From assembly GCA_016758965.1 (NCBI GenBank), contig JAEPRB010000134.1:48009-112008 (forward strand): 64,000 nt of DNA. The letters run 5' to 3'. The notes beneath the pieces are model-generated. The model did not search any database. It saw only the letters and a program-made list of their open reading frames with translations, and was not told the DNA's origin. The position numbers were made by a program, and so were the translations under genes. Position 1 is the stretch's first letter. Every line of letters begins with the position of its first letter. Of this stretch, positions 10,407 through 23,162 are shown one piece after another. Source of the stretch: Circinella minor (Eukaryota; Mucoromycota; Mucoromycetes; Mucorales; Lichtheimiaceae).

Positions 10407-12066
10407 TCATCTAGTTCTCCTTTTTTTTTGTGGTCACTCTCATTCTTCATTCGAAAAAACAAAATCCAACTATATCATTATATATATATATACTATTATT
10501 TTTAGATACCCCAACCTTATCTTATTTTATAATCACTCTATTTCACTATAACTTAATTCAAATATGTCTTTGTAATTTTAAAAAGTCCATTATATTATCA
10601 TTGATAATATAAAGTACTCCCCTTCCCCTTAAAGTCATCTCCTCTTTTTTCTTCTCTTTAATTCACCTCATTTCTCTTTATTTTGTGTCTCTTCTCCCCA
10701 TCTCATCTTATTCATCAAACTATTGTCGATCATAATTATTCTTATTGTTGTACATATAATACCCTATTTTATTTTAATATTATTATACATTATATATCAT
10801 CTTTTACTTTTTTTTTCAACAAAAATATTCCAAACAAAGGCATATATGACAATAAGGATGTTTATAATCAATCATTTAATATAAAAATATAAATATTAAA
10901 GACAAAAAAGGATTTAACTGCATGGTCTAAAATATACTGACCTCCCTTCTTTCTCTTTCTCTTTCTGTCCTTATTCCTTTTTTGCCTTTCATACGTATGT
11001 CTCCTCAACAGGGTACTTATATAGTCATATATATATATATATATAACAATGGTATAGTTCGCACGGATGTAACATGTCAGGAGAACAAAAATAATGATTG
11101 ATAAGGTAACTTTAAAAAAGAAAAAATCCATTTTAGGAGTAATATTATAAATCTCTTTTAAACAAACACACATGCATATATTACATATATATTTCATAGT
11201 CTAATTGTTAAAAATATATGCGTTACATGCTATATATATATATATTTATATACTCATGATATAATAAGAAAAGACGGATGAAAAAGGTGAATAGTCTAGT
11301 TTTTTTCTTTCTTTCTTTCTTTCACCCCATAGCTAAGGAGTAAAAAATAAAGTGAAATAAAAAGCTCTTTCTAAGATCGAAAAGGGAGAAAACGAAAAGA
11401 GAAAAAAAAAACTTTTTGTTGTTGTTTGGGGCTTTTGATTCTTTTAGATAAGTGATACAGAAAAGAAGTGTATTCATTGTAAACAAATAGATGGAAATCT
11501 CATCATCATCAATAAAAATAATTCTTATCGTTTTTTTAAAAATACATCTATTAATGCAAAAGTTATGTGTAAGGGTTACCTGACTTAATTTTATAAACTC
11601 CATTTTTTTTTGTTTCATGCATGTATAATAATGTGATCTTCATCACATATATATATATATATATATATCTATGCTACGTATAAGATAGAAACACTTTTTT
11701 TTTTGTTTATTACGGTTCATTTAAAAAAAATCTCCTTGGCTCTGTTTTTTTTTTATTACAAAAAGAGAGAAAATGATGGTACACAGGTAAAAATGATGGG
11801 TTATCTCATGCAACCCGACTGTCCCGCATGGATGAATTTGATTATTATGGTGAGGCATATCCTCTTTTGCTCCAAAATTTTTTTGGAAAAAAAAAGTGGC
11901 ACCCCCTCAAAGATTTCAGTCACCACCAGAAAAGAGAGAAAAGAGATTTATTTATTTATTTCCTTTTCTTTCTTTCTTTTCTTTCTTTTTTTTTATATAC
12001 CCTCTATTTTTTTTTCTATCTTTTTTTGAATCGATTATATATCCTCTTTTTTCATTCTTATACATA
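10407..12066. other. intergenic region and pyrimidine-rich leader
   Basis: No gene is supported. (AT)n tracts occur near 10481-10491, 11029-11044, 11231-11244 and 11648-11669. From about 11935 to 12060 the plus strand is almost purely pyrimidine, directly before the FYVE gene's ATG. The same kind of CT-rich leader precedes the genes at 8776 and 52281, so it is probably a promoter or 5' UTR feature. Confidence 0.5.
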
Positions 12067-15000
12067 ATGGTTCATTACGGTAATAATGAAAGTAAAAAAC
12101 GATTCGATTCTAAAGTATCAGTTCAACCTCAACCTTCAACAACACGTCGTCGTCGTTCACTCCGAAATGTACCATCTTTTTCTGCTATGATTAAATCTAC
12201 TTCACTTCGTTCAATGGATCCTGATCAAGTTAGCATTGCTTCTACTTCAACAGCTAATAATACAAATGATACTGATAGTAATTACAACCTGAACAATATT
12301 ATTAACAGTAAAAAATTTGGTTCATTTTCTTCGAGGCGTCAATCCTTAACAAGAGCCACAGCATCTAGTTTAGCAAAAATGGTAAAAATTTCAACTAATA
12401 ATGAAAATCAACAACAAGAACAATCTATATCTTCTCCATCAGACAAGAAAAAATCTTCACGATTTAATAAATTATTAAAACGTCAATCTGTACCATCTGC
12501 AACCCAACTTCGACAAGTAGAACAGAAGCAACAACAAGAATTAATTCCATCACCTCCTGATACACCATTACCATCTATTACAACAACAACAAATAATAAA
12601 AATAATAGAAATAATTATAAAAAACGTGCATCATGGTCACCTTTTGGGTTACTTCGTAATAATAATAATAATGGTGTTGGGGGTGTCAATAATCATTATT
12701 CTTATCAATATGAGCCTATATCACCTGCATCATCCTTCGATGAACCCGCATCAACAACAGGAGTAACAGTAGCAGCAACGACACCTCCGACACTACCTCC
12801 TACATCTCCTTCTACTGCTGTAGCCTGTGCACCCATAATGGCACCACAATTACCACCATTAGACCCAGAAGATGAATCGGGATTTTTATTAGATTCAGTC
12901 ATGAATCAACAACGACAACAACGATCCTCTTTACCTATTCAATCTACAAGTTCAACCACTCGATCATCATCCAAACGTCATAGTACTGGAAGTAATTTTT
13001 CTCAATCTCAATCTCAAATTCAACCTTCTTTATCAACTACTGTACGTCATGGTGTTAATGGTTGTGAAGCATGTATTCGACGTAAAGCTAAACGTCGTCA
13101 ATCTACAGCTCTGGATAATATAGAGAATGAAACTAATAATAATATGACGAGTCCACATAATCATCATCATCGACATCATTATTCTCCAACTCGTACAAAA
13201 TCTTCTTCTCGACCTGATTCAATGATTATTTTACAACAACATCAACATCATTCTTCATCTTCATTTTTGACAGCAACAACAAGTAGTTCCATCACAACCC
13301 ATAGTACACATAGTAGTAGTAGCAGTAGTGACAGTAGTAGTAGTAGAAGTGGTGCTAGTCAGCACCATCATCATCATTACCAACATAGTAATAGTAATAA
13401 TAGCAAGATAAAAATGAATGGCAAAGAAAGTCTCCATAATACTAAGGAGATTCAACAAAAGGAGGTTTCCAGAAATGGGAATTCAGATCATGGTAATAGC
13501 GTGGACCAGCCACTACCGCAACAACCATACCAACAAAACCCACAAAAACAGATAATTCAGGAACATTTGTTAACTCAACAAGAAAAAAGTGACCCTGAAC
13601 AAGTTCTCTCTTCCACTGTTGATACTTTCAATAACACTAGTACTTTATCTTCAGAGTCTTCATCTTCAACATCTTCTTTTACTAAAGCAACAACTGTATT
13701 TGAACAAGTTAACAAATCTGATCAAGAAGAAGAAAGGCAACAAGAAGAAGAAGGGCAAAAAATAGATAACAAAGAACTTGACGTTGAAAGCACACGTGGA
13801 CTTTTTGGACCCGTTATTGAGGAGCGAGGTAATCAAATGAATCAACCTTCCTATTTGACAGTGTTAGAAAAACAATCATCCCAAAAAGAAGAAGAAGAAG
13901 AAGTGTTATCCAGTACTCAACCAAAAGCAAGTCAACAAAACACTATTGCAAACCAACATTCAATTCTCGATATTCAAACCATTGTCGTACAACAACAAGA
14001 AACAATTCAACCTTACTCGATTGAACAAGAATCAACCGTAGTAGGAACCAATAGCACTGTTGTCTTTGACGACAATAATAACACCAAGAGAAGTAATAAG
14101 AAAGACAAACAACCCATTCTTGTTCATGCACGAGAATCTTCTTCTTCTTCTTCACTTGCCATTATGCATCCACTGTTTATTCATTTCGGAGATCGTGCCG
14201 CCCTTATTCCTCAAGAACAAGAACAAGATCAACCTTCATTAATTCAATTGGTAACTTCATGTATTACTCATGCTGATAAATTGAATCGATTAGCTCAAGA
14301 TTTATCCTTTTCTCAATGCCGTGTAAATCAATTACTTGAAAAACAGCAATTATTAATACAATCCATGAATGCACGTGAACATCGATACAAGGAACATGTT
14401 GCAAGATATCAACAGCTTTTATTAACTCAAGAACAAATGCTTTTGGAATTAGAAGAAATGTTAGTTATGTCAAATAACAACAATAACAGCAACAAAAATT
14501 ATCATAGTTTATTAATGTCGAAAAATAAGAAGGATACGACAATGACAACCCAATGGAAAATTCCTTTTATTCCATCTATTTCTTCTTCTTCTTCTTCAAT
14601 TTTATCTTTAACAAATAATGGATGGTGGAATCAATGGATAGTGAAAAAGGAATCAACATCTATTATAAGTCAACAACAAAATGAATTTGGTCATATTACT
14701 GATATTGTAATTGCTGGGACTTGTGTTACTACAGAACCGAGTCTTGTACCGGAGGTATGTATTATTATTTGTTATATTATTTTTCATGCAAAAAAAAAAA
14801 AAGGAGGACGTAAACGAGATTTGTTTGATCAAAACTAATTTTTCTTTGGAAAAAAATAAATGTGGGGCCGTTACTATAGCAACTTATTGTATCACCCTCT
14901 TCATCTACTACATCATCTTTGATTCCTAATCCTACAACAGAACAAGAACAAGAAGAATCAGTACAAGAACAACAAGAAGAAAAAAACCCATGGATTTATC

Positions 15001-15379
15001 ATCATTATTTACTTCATATTCCACATGATGATCGTAGTACCAAGTTTATGTTAATGCCCCAAGAAAAATGGATTCCAGATGATCATGCAGCAGGCTGTCA
15101 ATTTGATAACTGTGAAATCCAATTTGATTTCTTTCAACGTCGTCATCATTGTCGCAGGTAAAAAAAAAAAAAAAAAAAAAACCAGATACATTAATATATA
15201 TATAAAAGGAAGGTTAATTTAATTTTGTTTATTTTGTTATACATTTATATAGTTGTGGTAATATCTTTTGTCATAATCATAGTTCAAATGAACTTCCTTT
15301 ATTTCAACTACTTAATCGAGACCAAGGTGAATGGGCACGCGTCTGTGACGCATGCTTTTATCAACTTCTTGGTTCATAA
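12067..15379 (+). CDS. FYVE zinc-finger protein with long disordered N-terminus
   Basis: Three exons (12067-14754, 14880-15157, 15253-15379) give 1030 aa. The C-terminus, about residues 960-1027, is a FYVE domain. It has a W..D start (WIPDD), the basic RRHHCR signature at 983-988 made across the second splice, CGNIFC, and a closing RVCDAC. FYVE domains bind phosphatidylinositol 3-phosphate on endosomes and vacuoles, so the product probably acts there. About 900 residues before it are Ser/Gln/Asn/His-rich and probably disordered. They contain a CEACIRRKAKRR patch near residue 332 and a coiled-coil at about 723-800. I chose the ATG at 12067 because the frame upstream translates only a pyrimidine leader (Phe/Ser/Leu). 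A FYVE at the extreme C-terminus after a long tail recalls yeast Pib2, but orthology is unproven. Confidence is high for the domain. Confidence 0.85.
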
Positions 15380-16042
15380 TTTTTTTTTATTTTATTTTAC
15401 GTACGTACATTAGCATATAATTTTTTATATATATTATCCATCCACCATTTCATTCGTTTTTTTTCTTTTAATCATTATTTTATATATTTCTTCTACATTA
15501 ATTTATATATTCTTATAAATATATAAATAAAATAAAAAAACAAAAAACATTTTTTTTTATTATTTAAAAAGACAAGGAGAGAGAGATAGGAAAAGAAGTA
15601 AAACAAAACTAATTTTATTCTTTTAATATGTGTGTGTGTATAATTTTTTTTTTCTTCTCGAGAGCCAAAAAAAAAAAAAAAAAAGAAAGACATCAATGAG
15701 GAATACTAAAAAGAAAAAAAAAAGAGAGAAAATTGTGGGTAATAATAATAAGTGATAGCTAAAAAAAAAAGTGTGTGTGTGTGATGACAAGAAAACAAAA
15801 ACAAGAAGGAGGAGAGGGGCTTTTTTTTGTATAAAAAAAAGTTGATAAGACTTTTATTTTATTTTATTTCTCTTTTTTTTATGATAAAAGAAAAAAAAAT
15901 AAATAAATAAATAAAAAAAAATAATATGCAATATATTATATATAAGATTAAAATAAAATGAAATGTAAGAATGGTGGATGGATAGGATGGATTCTTTTGT
16001 GTAAAAAAATTGAGGAGGTGGGGGGGAATGTTTTTTTTTTAT
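15380..16042. other. convergent intergenic region
   Basis: This lies between two converging genes, FYVE (+) and LIM-RhoGAP (-). It is homopolymer-rich, with A-runs at 15666-15683 and 15896-15920, and a short (GT)n at 15772-15782. It should hold both 3' UTRs. I see no gene. Confidence 0.55.
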
Positions 16043-19000
16043 TTATTTCAGTGGTGGTTGACTTGCAGCAGCATTTAAACTGGATTGACGCATTGAAAGT
16101 TGATTTGGTCGGAAATCAGATGATGGATGTTGATTAGGATAGGGTAAATAACCTTGTTGCGCATAAATAGAAGTAGGAGAATGTTGTTGATATTGTTGTT
16201 GTTGATGTTGTTGCTGAACTTCTAAATAACGAACATCATTTACAGATGTAGTTGTGGAAGATGACATGTTTGATATAGGTGATGATGAAGAAGAAGAGGT
16301 AGTGGATGCATTACTATGTTTCATCATTTGTTCAACTTTTTTCAAAAAATCCTTGGAGGATAAATCATTAGGTTTTCCTTCCTTGAATTTAGGATCTTGT
16401 AAGAAAGGTTCCAAATCTTCAGGCACCATACATAATTCATCAAAAGATTCCAACATCATTTCAATGACTCGAATAGAAGTAAATGAATCATCCTTAAGAG
16501 GATCTTTATGATTTGTGGTCAAAAGATTAGGTGCCAATACACGAGCAAGATTGGGTATATCCATACGACTACCAACATCGGTAGTAACATGAGAAAACGA
16601 AGCAACCCATCGGAAAAACAAAAATAAAACTTCGGTTGCGTCTCGATTCACTCGTGGTAACATACAATAGGCAAGTTGAATTACACGTTTGGATGCTACT
16701 GGGTCAGATAATTTCAATGCACATGTAAATAATCCATGTAATCGATAAGTCATCAATGGATCAGGTAATTCACGTAAAAACTTTTTCAAAAGTGCTGCAA
16801 TTTGAACGGCAGGTTGAGCAAATAAGTCAACATCTTGTGGATTTCTATCCAATTGTTCTGTTAAATCTTTTAATCTTCGAATATTGCCATTCTTTCTGAA
16901 AATGCCTTCTACCGTCATATCTAAATAAAATAAAAAGAAGTTAATACATGACATATAAATATAAATATGTGTGTGTTTGTGTACGTTTGTTTGTATCTTC
17001 TCTTAATATATAACAAATTATTATTTACCCATTTGACGCATAGCAGTAACAGAATCATCAATAAATGCAGCCACACGGACAGGTGAAGGGGATGAACCCA
17101 AATTGGATTCTACCCCTGTTCTTTCAGTTAATAAATCCAAAGGTACATTAAAAGTACCATCTTCTTTTACCTTGATTTGTTTTTTACCTCCACCATGCAT
17201 GATGGATGTGAAAAATTTACCCCAAATGGAAACTTTTTTAGTTTCAATCAAGTTTAATAATTCACTTAAAGTAAAATGTTCGCGGACATAGGGTTCAATG
17301 TGTACCACTGCCACGTGCCGAATAATCATATCTTGTAATGCTGAAAGTTCCGACAAATAAACGCGGGGTTTACCAGTGGTTGCGCTGACTTGGATATGAG
17401 TACCCAATGTAGAAGTATGTTGATGTCGACTTGTCGTCGTTGACTTTTTCAAAAGATCCGGTACATCATCTAATCGCATTCCTTTATTACGATAATTTTC
17501 ATTATTCTCTCCACCTTCTTCTTCTCCTTGTGGTAATGGAGGTAAATTCTTGTGTTGATCCATACTATCTCCACCATGCATACCAAGACTTGAATCACGT
17601 GCAGGTACTCCTCCTGATCGGGTATTATTACTTTCTTCATCTTCTTCTTCGGAAATAGGTTGTGTCTTTTGTTGATTATGCACATTACCGAGAATTGTAG
17701 AACGTTTAGCTGTTTTAAATGAACGAGATACTTTTCGATTAAGATTTGTGGCTGGTACATTTTTGACATCGCTAATATGTGTTGGATAAGCTGGCGTATT
17801 AAGTTTTTCATCGACAGGCGATGTAGGGAATTTAGATTGTTGCATTGTAGTAGGTGAAGAAGCAACATCTTTAGTGGCGGGTACATCCTTTGGCAAATAA
17901 GGTTTCGTTTTAATTGAGAAATCAACAGAAGAAAGTTGACTATCTATTTAATAGTATAGTGTATATAAGAAATAGGTTATTAGTATATATATCTATACAC
18001 ACCCTTCTCTAGTTCTTTTTATTCTTTTATTTTACCTGTGATTTGTAAGAAATTACATAATCGACTCAATGCTACACGTAACAAATAAGCAAACTGAGTA
18101 AGTTTACTAACATATTCAAAAGGTGTTGGTACCTCAGATTCATGAACACCTGCACATGAATAACATAAAACAGATTGTGCAGCTGAACTAAAAGTAGATG
18201 AATGAAATTCTCTTGCCAATGGACGTTTACATTGACGACAACAAAAACAATTCACATGCCATCGTAAATCACCATATTTAACACATTGATCTTCTACTGT
18301 GATTCGACACACGTGACATAAATCAGATGATTGTTTTGCTTTGACAAGTCTTTGACTATCTCGACTATGACTTTCTTTTCCTGCTACTTCCATTAATTTT
18401 GCCAATAAACGTGATACGGCAACAGGTCGACCTAGTACTAATTCCTATATATATATATTATAAATTATATTTTAAGTAAAAAAAAAAACCCATCATTTTT
18501 ATATATAAAAAAAAAGAATTTTGTTTTCTGTTTTCTTACCAATCTTAAAGCCGTTGTTAGTGCAACACGAATCAAAATTTTAAGATAATGAGCTAAACCA
18601 GTAACCAAGGATAATAATTCTTGTGTAATACCCAATCGTTTCATTTCTTGAGTTCTTGAAAGTAAAGAGAAAAAGTTAATAATTTTTTTACATAACATTT
18701 TAGCTTCTCTTGTATATTTGAATTCTACATATAAAAACATATATCAATTAGTTTTTATAACTATAAAACAAAATTATTATTATTATTATTATTATTATTA
18801 AAAAAATTACCTCCTTGCTCATATTCATGATGTATTTTATCTAATTCATCTACACCTGAAAATAAAGCTTCAACATGAACCAAGAAACGTTCTGATAGAC
18901 AAATGCCTTCAACATATGCTCCATTTGACACGTGTAGCAACATCTCCGAAATGCATACCGCGGATGATTCTATAATCCATTTCCAACAACCCCATTTTCA

Positions 19001-20238
19001 TTAGTATTATAACTATTAGTATTATATATATATATACACTTTTTCCTCCTCCCCCCTTTTTTTTTATTTCCTTTGGATGAAACAAATATTATCCCCCTTC
19101 ATTATCTACTTTAAATTTATTTTTACCTTCAAATGCTGATAATACAGTCCAAATACGATATACTTTTTCTTCCATCTTATTTTGTCTATCAGCAAGTTCT
19201 ATTGGATTTTTTGGAAGAGTTTCTATAATATATAAAAAAAAAATTAATATTATTATAATTTTTATTTCTCCAATATATAATAATATTTTTTAAATACCAT
19301 GATGAATAATTGATTCCTTGTCTCGCAAAGAAGGATTTGAGATCCTGACGTTCCAATACTTTAAAAGATGTTTATTTATTTATTTTTTTAGTCTTTTTTA
19401 TTTGTTTTTTAACTCCCCCCCCCTTTCTCCCTTTCAAAAATATAATTTACCTTGTGAATCATATAGCATTCCGGATGCCAATGCTCAACATTATCTTTGC
19501 GATCAATTTCGACATATTGTTTAAGAATAGCCATTTGACAACCAGCACAACTTACAGCAAATTGAGTTGAATAATGAAAATGACAAAAGACTTGACCTTC
19601 ATGTTCATAATAAGAATCTTCAGGACCAAATACAGTTGAACATGCACTGCATGTAAAATGGTCTGTATGATATTTTTTATCAAGTGCAATAATATAAGGA
19701 CCTCTTAATGCTTCTTGACAATTATCACATACAAGACCAAGTCTTCTAAAATAATCACGCTCACAGAGCGGTAAGGTTTGTTCTTGTTCATTTTTATAAG
19801 GGAAAAACCTTGCTGCGACCGGCGCATTACAATCCTATTTATTTGTATTGTGTAAATAAGTTGAAATAGAATTATAGATGATGATGTTTGAATTGTTGTT
19901 ATTTTAAAAATATCCAGTAACGAAAAAAAAAGTTGTTTTGTTGTTGTTGTTGTTGTTGTTGTTAAGTGTAGGTTGGTTTGGTAGTGCATAAATAATAAAT
20001 AATATATTTAGTTTTTTAGTTTTTTAGTTTCTTCTTTCTCTTTCCTCCTCCCCCCAAATATACTTTTCTCTCTCCCTCTCTCTCTCTCCCCCACCCTCAT
20101 CTTATACTTTACCAAGCAAGTAAAACATTCTGGGTGAAAGGTACCATCCAGGGCTCGTACCAGCCGATTACCGAGAGATTGATGACATTTTGAACATGTC
20201 AGAACGGTAGGAGATGACAATTCGTTACTACTTGTCAT
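16043..20238 (-). CDS. LIM-domain RhoGAP (Rga1-type)
   Basis: Nine exons, in transcript order: 20238-20113, 19834-19451, 19358-19298, 19222-19127, 18969-18811, 18724-18540, 18444-18036, 17943-17029 and 16920-16043. They join in phase to 1070 aa. LIM1 uses C15, C18, H35, C38, C41, C44, C66 and D69. LIM2 uses C78, C81, H98, H101, C104, C107, C126 and H129. A third LIM starts at C138/C141 with HPEC at 162-165. Exon 7 carries a further zinc-ligand set (CHVC...HVNCFCCRQC...CYSC). The C-terminal RhoGAP has the catalytic arginine in GIFRKNG (R787) and LAPNLL further on. The architecture and length match the fungal Rga1/Rga2 GAPs that switch off Cdc42/Rho in polarised growth. The tail after the GAP is Ser- and Gln-rich. 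It converges on the FYVE gene. Confidence 0.9.
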
Positions 20239-21856
20239 TTTGAAAAAAAAAACAAAAATCTATATTATATAGAATATAAATATATAATATATACTAAATA
20301 ATATATATAGATGTAGGTGGGTGCGGTGGGTTGTGTAAAAGAAAGAAGAGTAGTTTGGAAAGGGGAGAAAGAAAAAAAAAAGAGGGTTTATTTTTTTTCT
20401 TCAAGGCAGGGCTTTTTTTTTTTTCGATTATAGTCGTTTTATGTTGTATATATTGCTTTATATTTGTTGTAAAATAAAAATAAAAATGGTACTTTATATA
20501 ATTCTGTATCGTTTTCGTCCGCTATTTTTCTTATATATATATATAAATATGATGTTGTTTACAACCCTGCCTTTCTATATATATTTATATATAAAATATA
20601 TATAAATATAAATATTATATGTGTATAGTTTTTTTTTTCTTTTTTTTTTGAAAAAAAAAGGTAAAAGAAAAAGAAGAAAAATGAAAAATAAAAGGGACAA
20701 GTTATTCGGTATTTTTTTTTTTTTTGTGCGCTGATGTGTGGAGTGTGGAGTGTGGAGTGTGTGTGCTGGTCGCGTGTAAAAGAAAAAAGTTATATATAGC
20801 AATAGAGCCCAAATGCCTAAAAAGTTAACCTAAACTTTTTTTTAAAGAAAACACCAAAAGTCGGATCACTCTTGTCTTCTAAATTATTTGGTGCTCAACA
20901 TTTTTTTTTAAAAAAGATTATGTGGTTTATGTATAATAATAAAAAAAAAAGGGGGAGATTGTTTTCTTTCTTATTTATAAATATATATATATATATACAT
21001 ATATTTGTTGAAGAATTTTTCTTTTTCTTTTAGATTGAAATTTCAATAAAATATTAATTCAAAAAAAAAATGGGTGTTTATAATTATTTAGCATATATAC
21101 ACAACTACACAACAGCAAAGCACAGGCGAAAAGAAAAGAAATCCGACAAGTAAGGTTAATGTCGTGCCTCTTTTCCAGATCCGGAATTCAAAACAGACTT
21201 GGTTTTTTATGGTGATACAAAATTAAAGGAAGAAAAAAAAAGGTGGTTGCTTTTTAAAAAGAAAAAATGCTTATAAGCAACATTTGTAAAATTTCATTCT
21301 ATCATGATATTCGTTAAAAATGATTATATATAAAAGAAAGAAATAATATAATTATTATCTTATATAAAATTCACCATGGTAATAAAAAAAGAATCTGTTT
21401 TTTTTTTTAAAGAAAAACCATGACAACCAAAATGGTTTTTGCTTTTTTTTAAAATATATTATATAAATGTTACTTTCTCTCCCGCCCCTGGAAACACATG
21501 TGCATGTCTATATATGACGCCATACGCACGATGATGTTAAAAAAACGTGAGGCAAAAAAAGGAATTTTTATTTCTTCTTTTTCTGTGTAATAGTTTTATT
21601 GATGTCAAAAATATGAAATCAACTCAAGTGGATGGTTTACAAAATATGAATGCCAAAAAAAAAAAAAAAAGACAGCTATTTATTTCATTATTTTGATTGG
21701 TTTTTCTGTGTTTTTTTTGAAGTAATCCAAATACAAAGATTATCTGTTCTCTTTTTTTTTTCTTGGTTGGTTGTTGAAATGATGGCGCATGTCTTTTTTT
21801 TTTTCTTTGGAAAAAAAAAAGCAACAACGGAGGGTATATACATGTATATTCATTTC
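20239..21856. other. intergenic, low complexity
   Basis: This is 1.6 kb between two minus-strand genes, upstream of the LIM-RhoGAP ATG and downstream of the ACP synthase stop. Contents are (AT)n tracts, T-runs, a short repeat of gtgtggagt units near 20734-20760, and a purine-rich block at 20340-20390. No gene is supported. Confidence 0.5.
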
Positions 21857-22416
21857 TTAACCTTCTAAAACCACTTGAGATATAGCATATTCACCATCAT
21901 GACTTAAAGAAACATGAGATCGTTTTATACCATAAGCTTTTCCATTATGCACGTGTAAAATAGGTTTACCTATATATATTATTTTTTACGAAAAGAAGTT
22001 AGTTTTTTTTTTTTTTCAAAAATATATAATTCAACTATATATATCTCACCTTGATCTTTTCCCACTGTCACTTGTTTCCATTCTAATTTATGAATTGGAT
22101 AAAGTGCCTTATAAACAGCTTCTTTAATACACCACCTTTTAAATATATAAAATCAGTTTTCCTAATTTTTTTTTTTTATTTTAAATTATCCTCTCCCTCC
22201 CCCACCTCCCACTATATATATATTTATTATTTACCGCGATCCTAAATATTTGACTTGTTGATCAATAGCTAAATGTTCAATGGGAAATCGTTGATTAAAT
22301 TCATCTAATTCTTTTAAACTTAATATACGTTTAGCAAGAGGTAATCGACCTCTTCTTGTTACAAGTGATGTAATTCTTGGTAAATGAACAATGTCAACAC
22401 CAATCCCTAAAATCAT
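21857..22416 (-). CDS. holo-[acyl-carrier-protein] synthase (4'-phosphopantetheinyl transferase)
   Basis: Three exons (22416-22235, 22135-22050, 21969-21857) give 126 aa, the normal AcpS size. It starts MILGIGVDIVHLPRI, the family's N-terminal metal-binding block with the key Asp at residue 8. The second signature falls at the first splice, as RWCIKEAVYKAL with K65 and E66. The end has SHVSLSHDGEYAIS, also typical. The enzyme moves 4'-phosphopantetheine from CoA to a conserved serine of acyl carrier protein. In fungi the small stand-alone form (yeast Ppt2) serves mitochondrial ACP. No targeting peptide is visible with this start. An upstream exon is conceivable, but the canonical start fits the ATG at 22416 directly. 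Confidence 0.9.
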
Positions 22417-23162
22417 TATTTTTTAATGTCGCACCAAAAAAAAAAAAAAATTGACAACAGAAATATATATATTGCGGTAAAAAAATACATATATATAAGC
22501 ATAATAACTCCTTTTTTTTTTTTTTTTTTTGATATTCAAAAAAAAAAAAAAAAAAAAAGGTAACACATACTACTGTCAAGGATACGTTTCAATGTGTTGT
22601 TATGGGAAACTGTCATGTGGGTTAATATGAGATATCTTTTTTTTATTTATAAAATTTTTTGCATGAATTTTTATTGTAGAATAGCAAATGATAAAAATAA
22701 ACAATTTTTTTTTTCGTTAGATACATTAGCAAATAATATATGCATTTACATTCATTATTTCTCATTAAAATGATATCTTGAACTTTTCTTTTTTTTTTTT
22801 CACGGTTTATAGGGTAAAAAAAAAAGAAGAATTAGATAGTAAACATCAAGTTACTTTTTAATTATAAACTTTTTAGTTTTTTTTTACAAGTGATTATAAT
22901 CATTATCATATCATTTGAAACTTTTTAGGCTTTTCATTTAGTTATTATATGTTATATACTTTATGTGATATGTATATTATATACTACTACTATACAATAA
23001 TAATATTTTTATATAAAAAAGAGTTACGCTTACAACATAATATTTTATTGCTGTGATACAATTTTTTTTTACAAGTGAAACTGTGTTTCAAAAAAGGAAG
23101 AACACGGCGCTGCGGAAACTTTGTTCTTTATTCCCTTTTTTTAAAAGAGTTTAAAATACAAC
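22417..23162. other. divergent promoter region
   Basis: This lies between the ACP synthase (-) and casein kinase (+) start codons, so it should contain both promoters. It holds T-runs (22513-22530), A-runs (22437-22451, 22540-22558) and AT-rich stretches. I could not identify a specific element. Confidence 0.5.

Noticed and set aside
11896..12066. Earlier start codon for the FYVE protein
   Set aside because: The 57 extra codons translate a CT-rich leader (Phe/Ser/Leu/Ile) and look like 5' UTR. The ATG at 12067 starts normal coding sequence.
22561..22611. Upstream exon of the ACP synthase (MTVSHNNTLKRIL, with GTATGT after it)
   Set aside because: Splicing it in would replace the conserved MILGIGVD start, which already has its own ATG at 22416.
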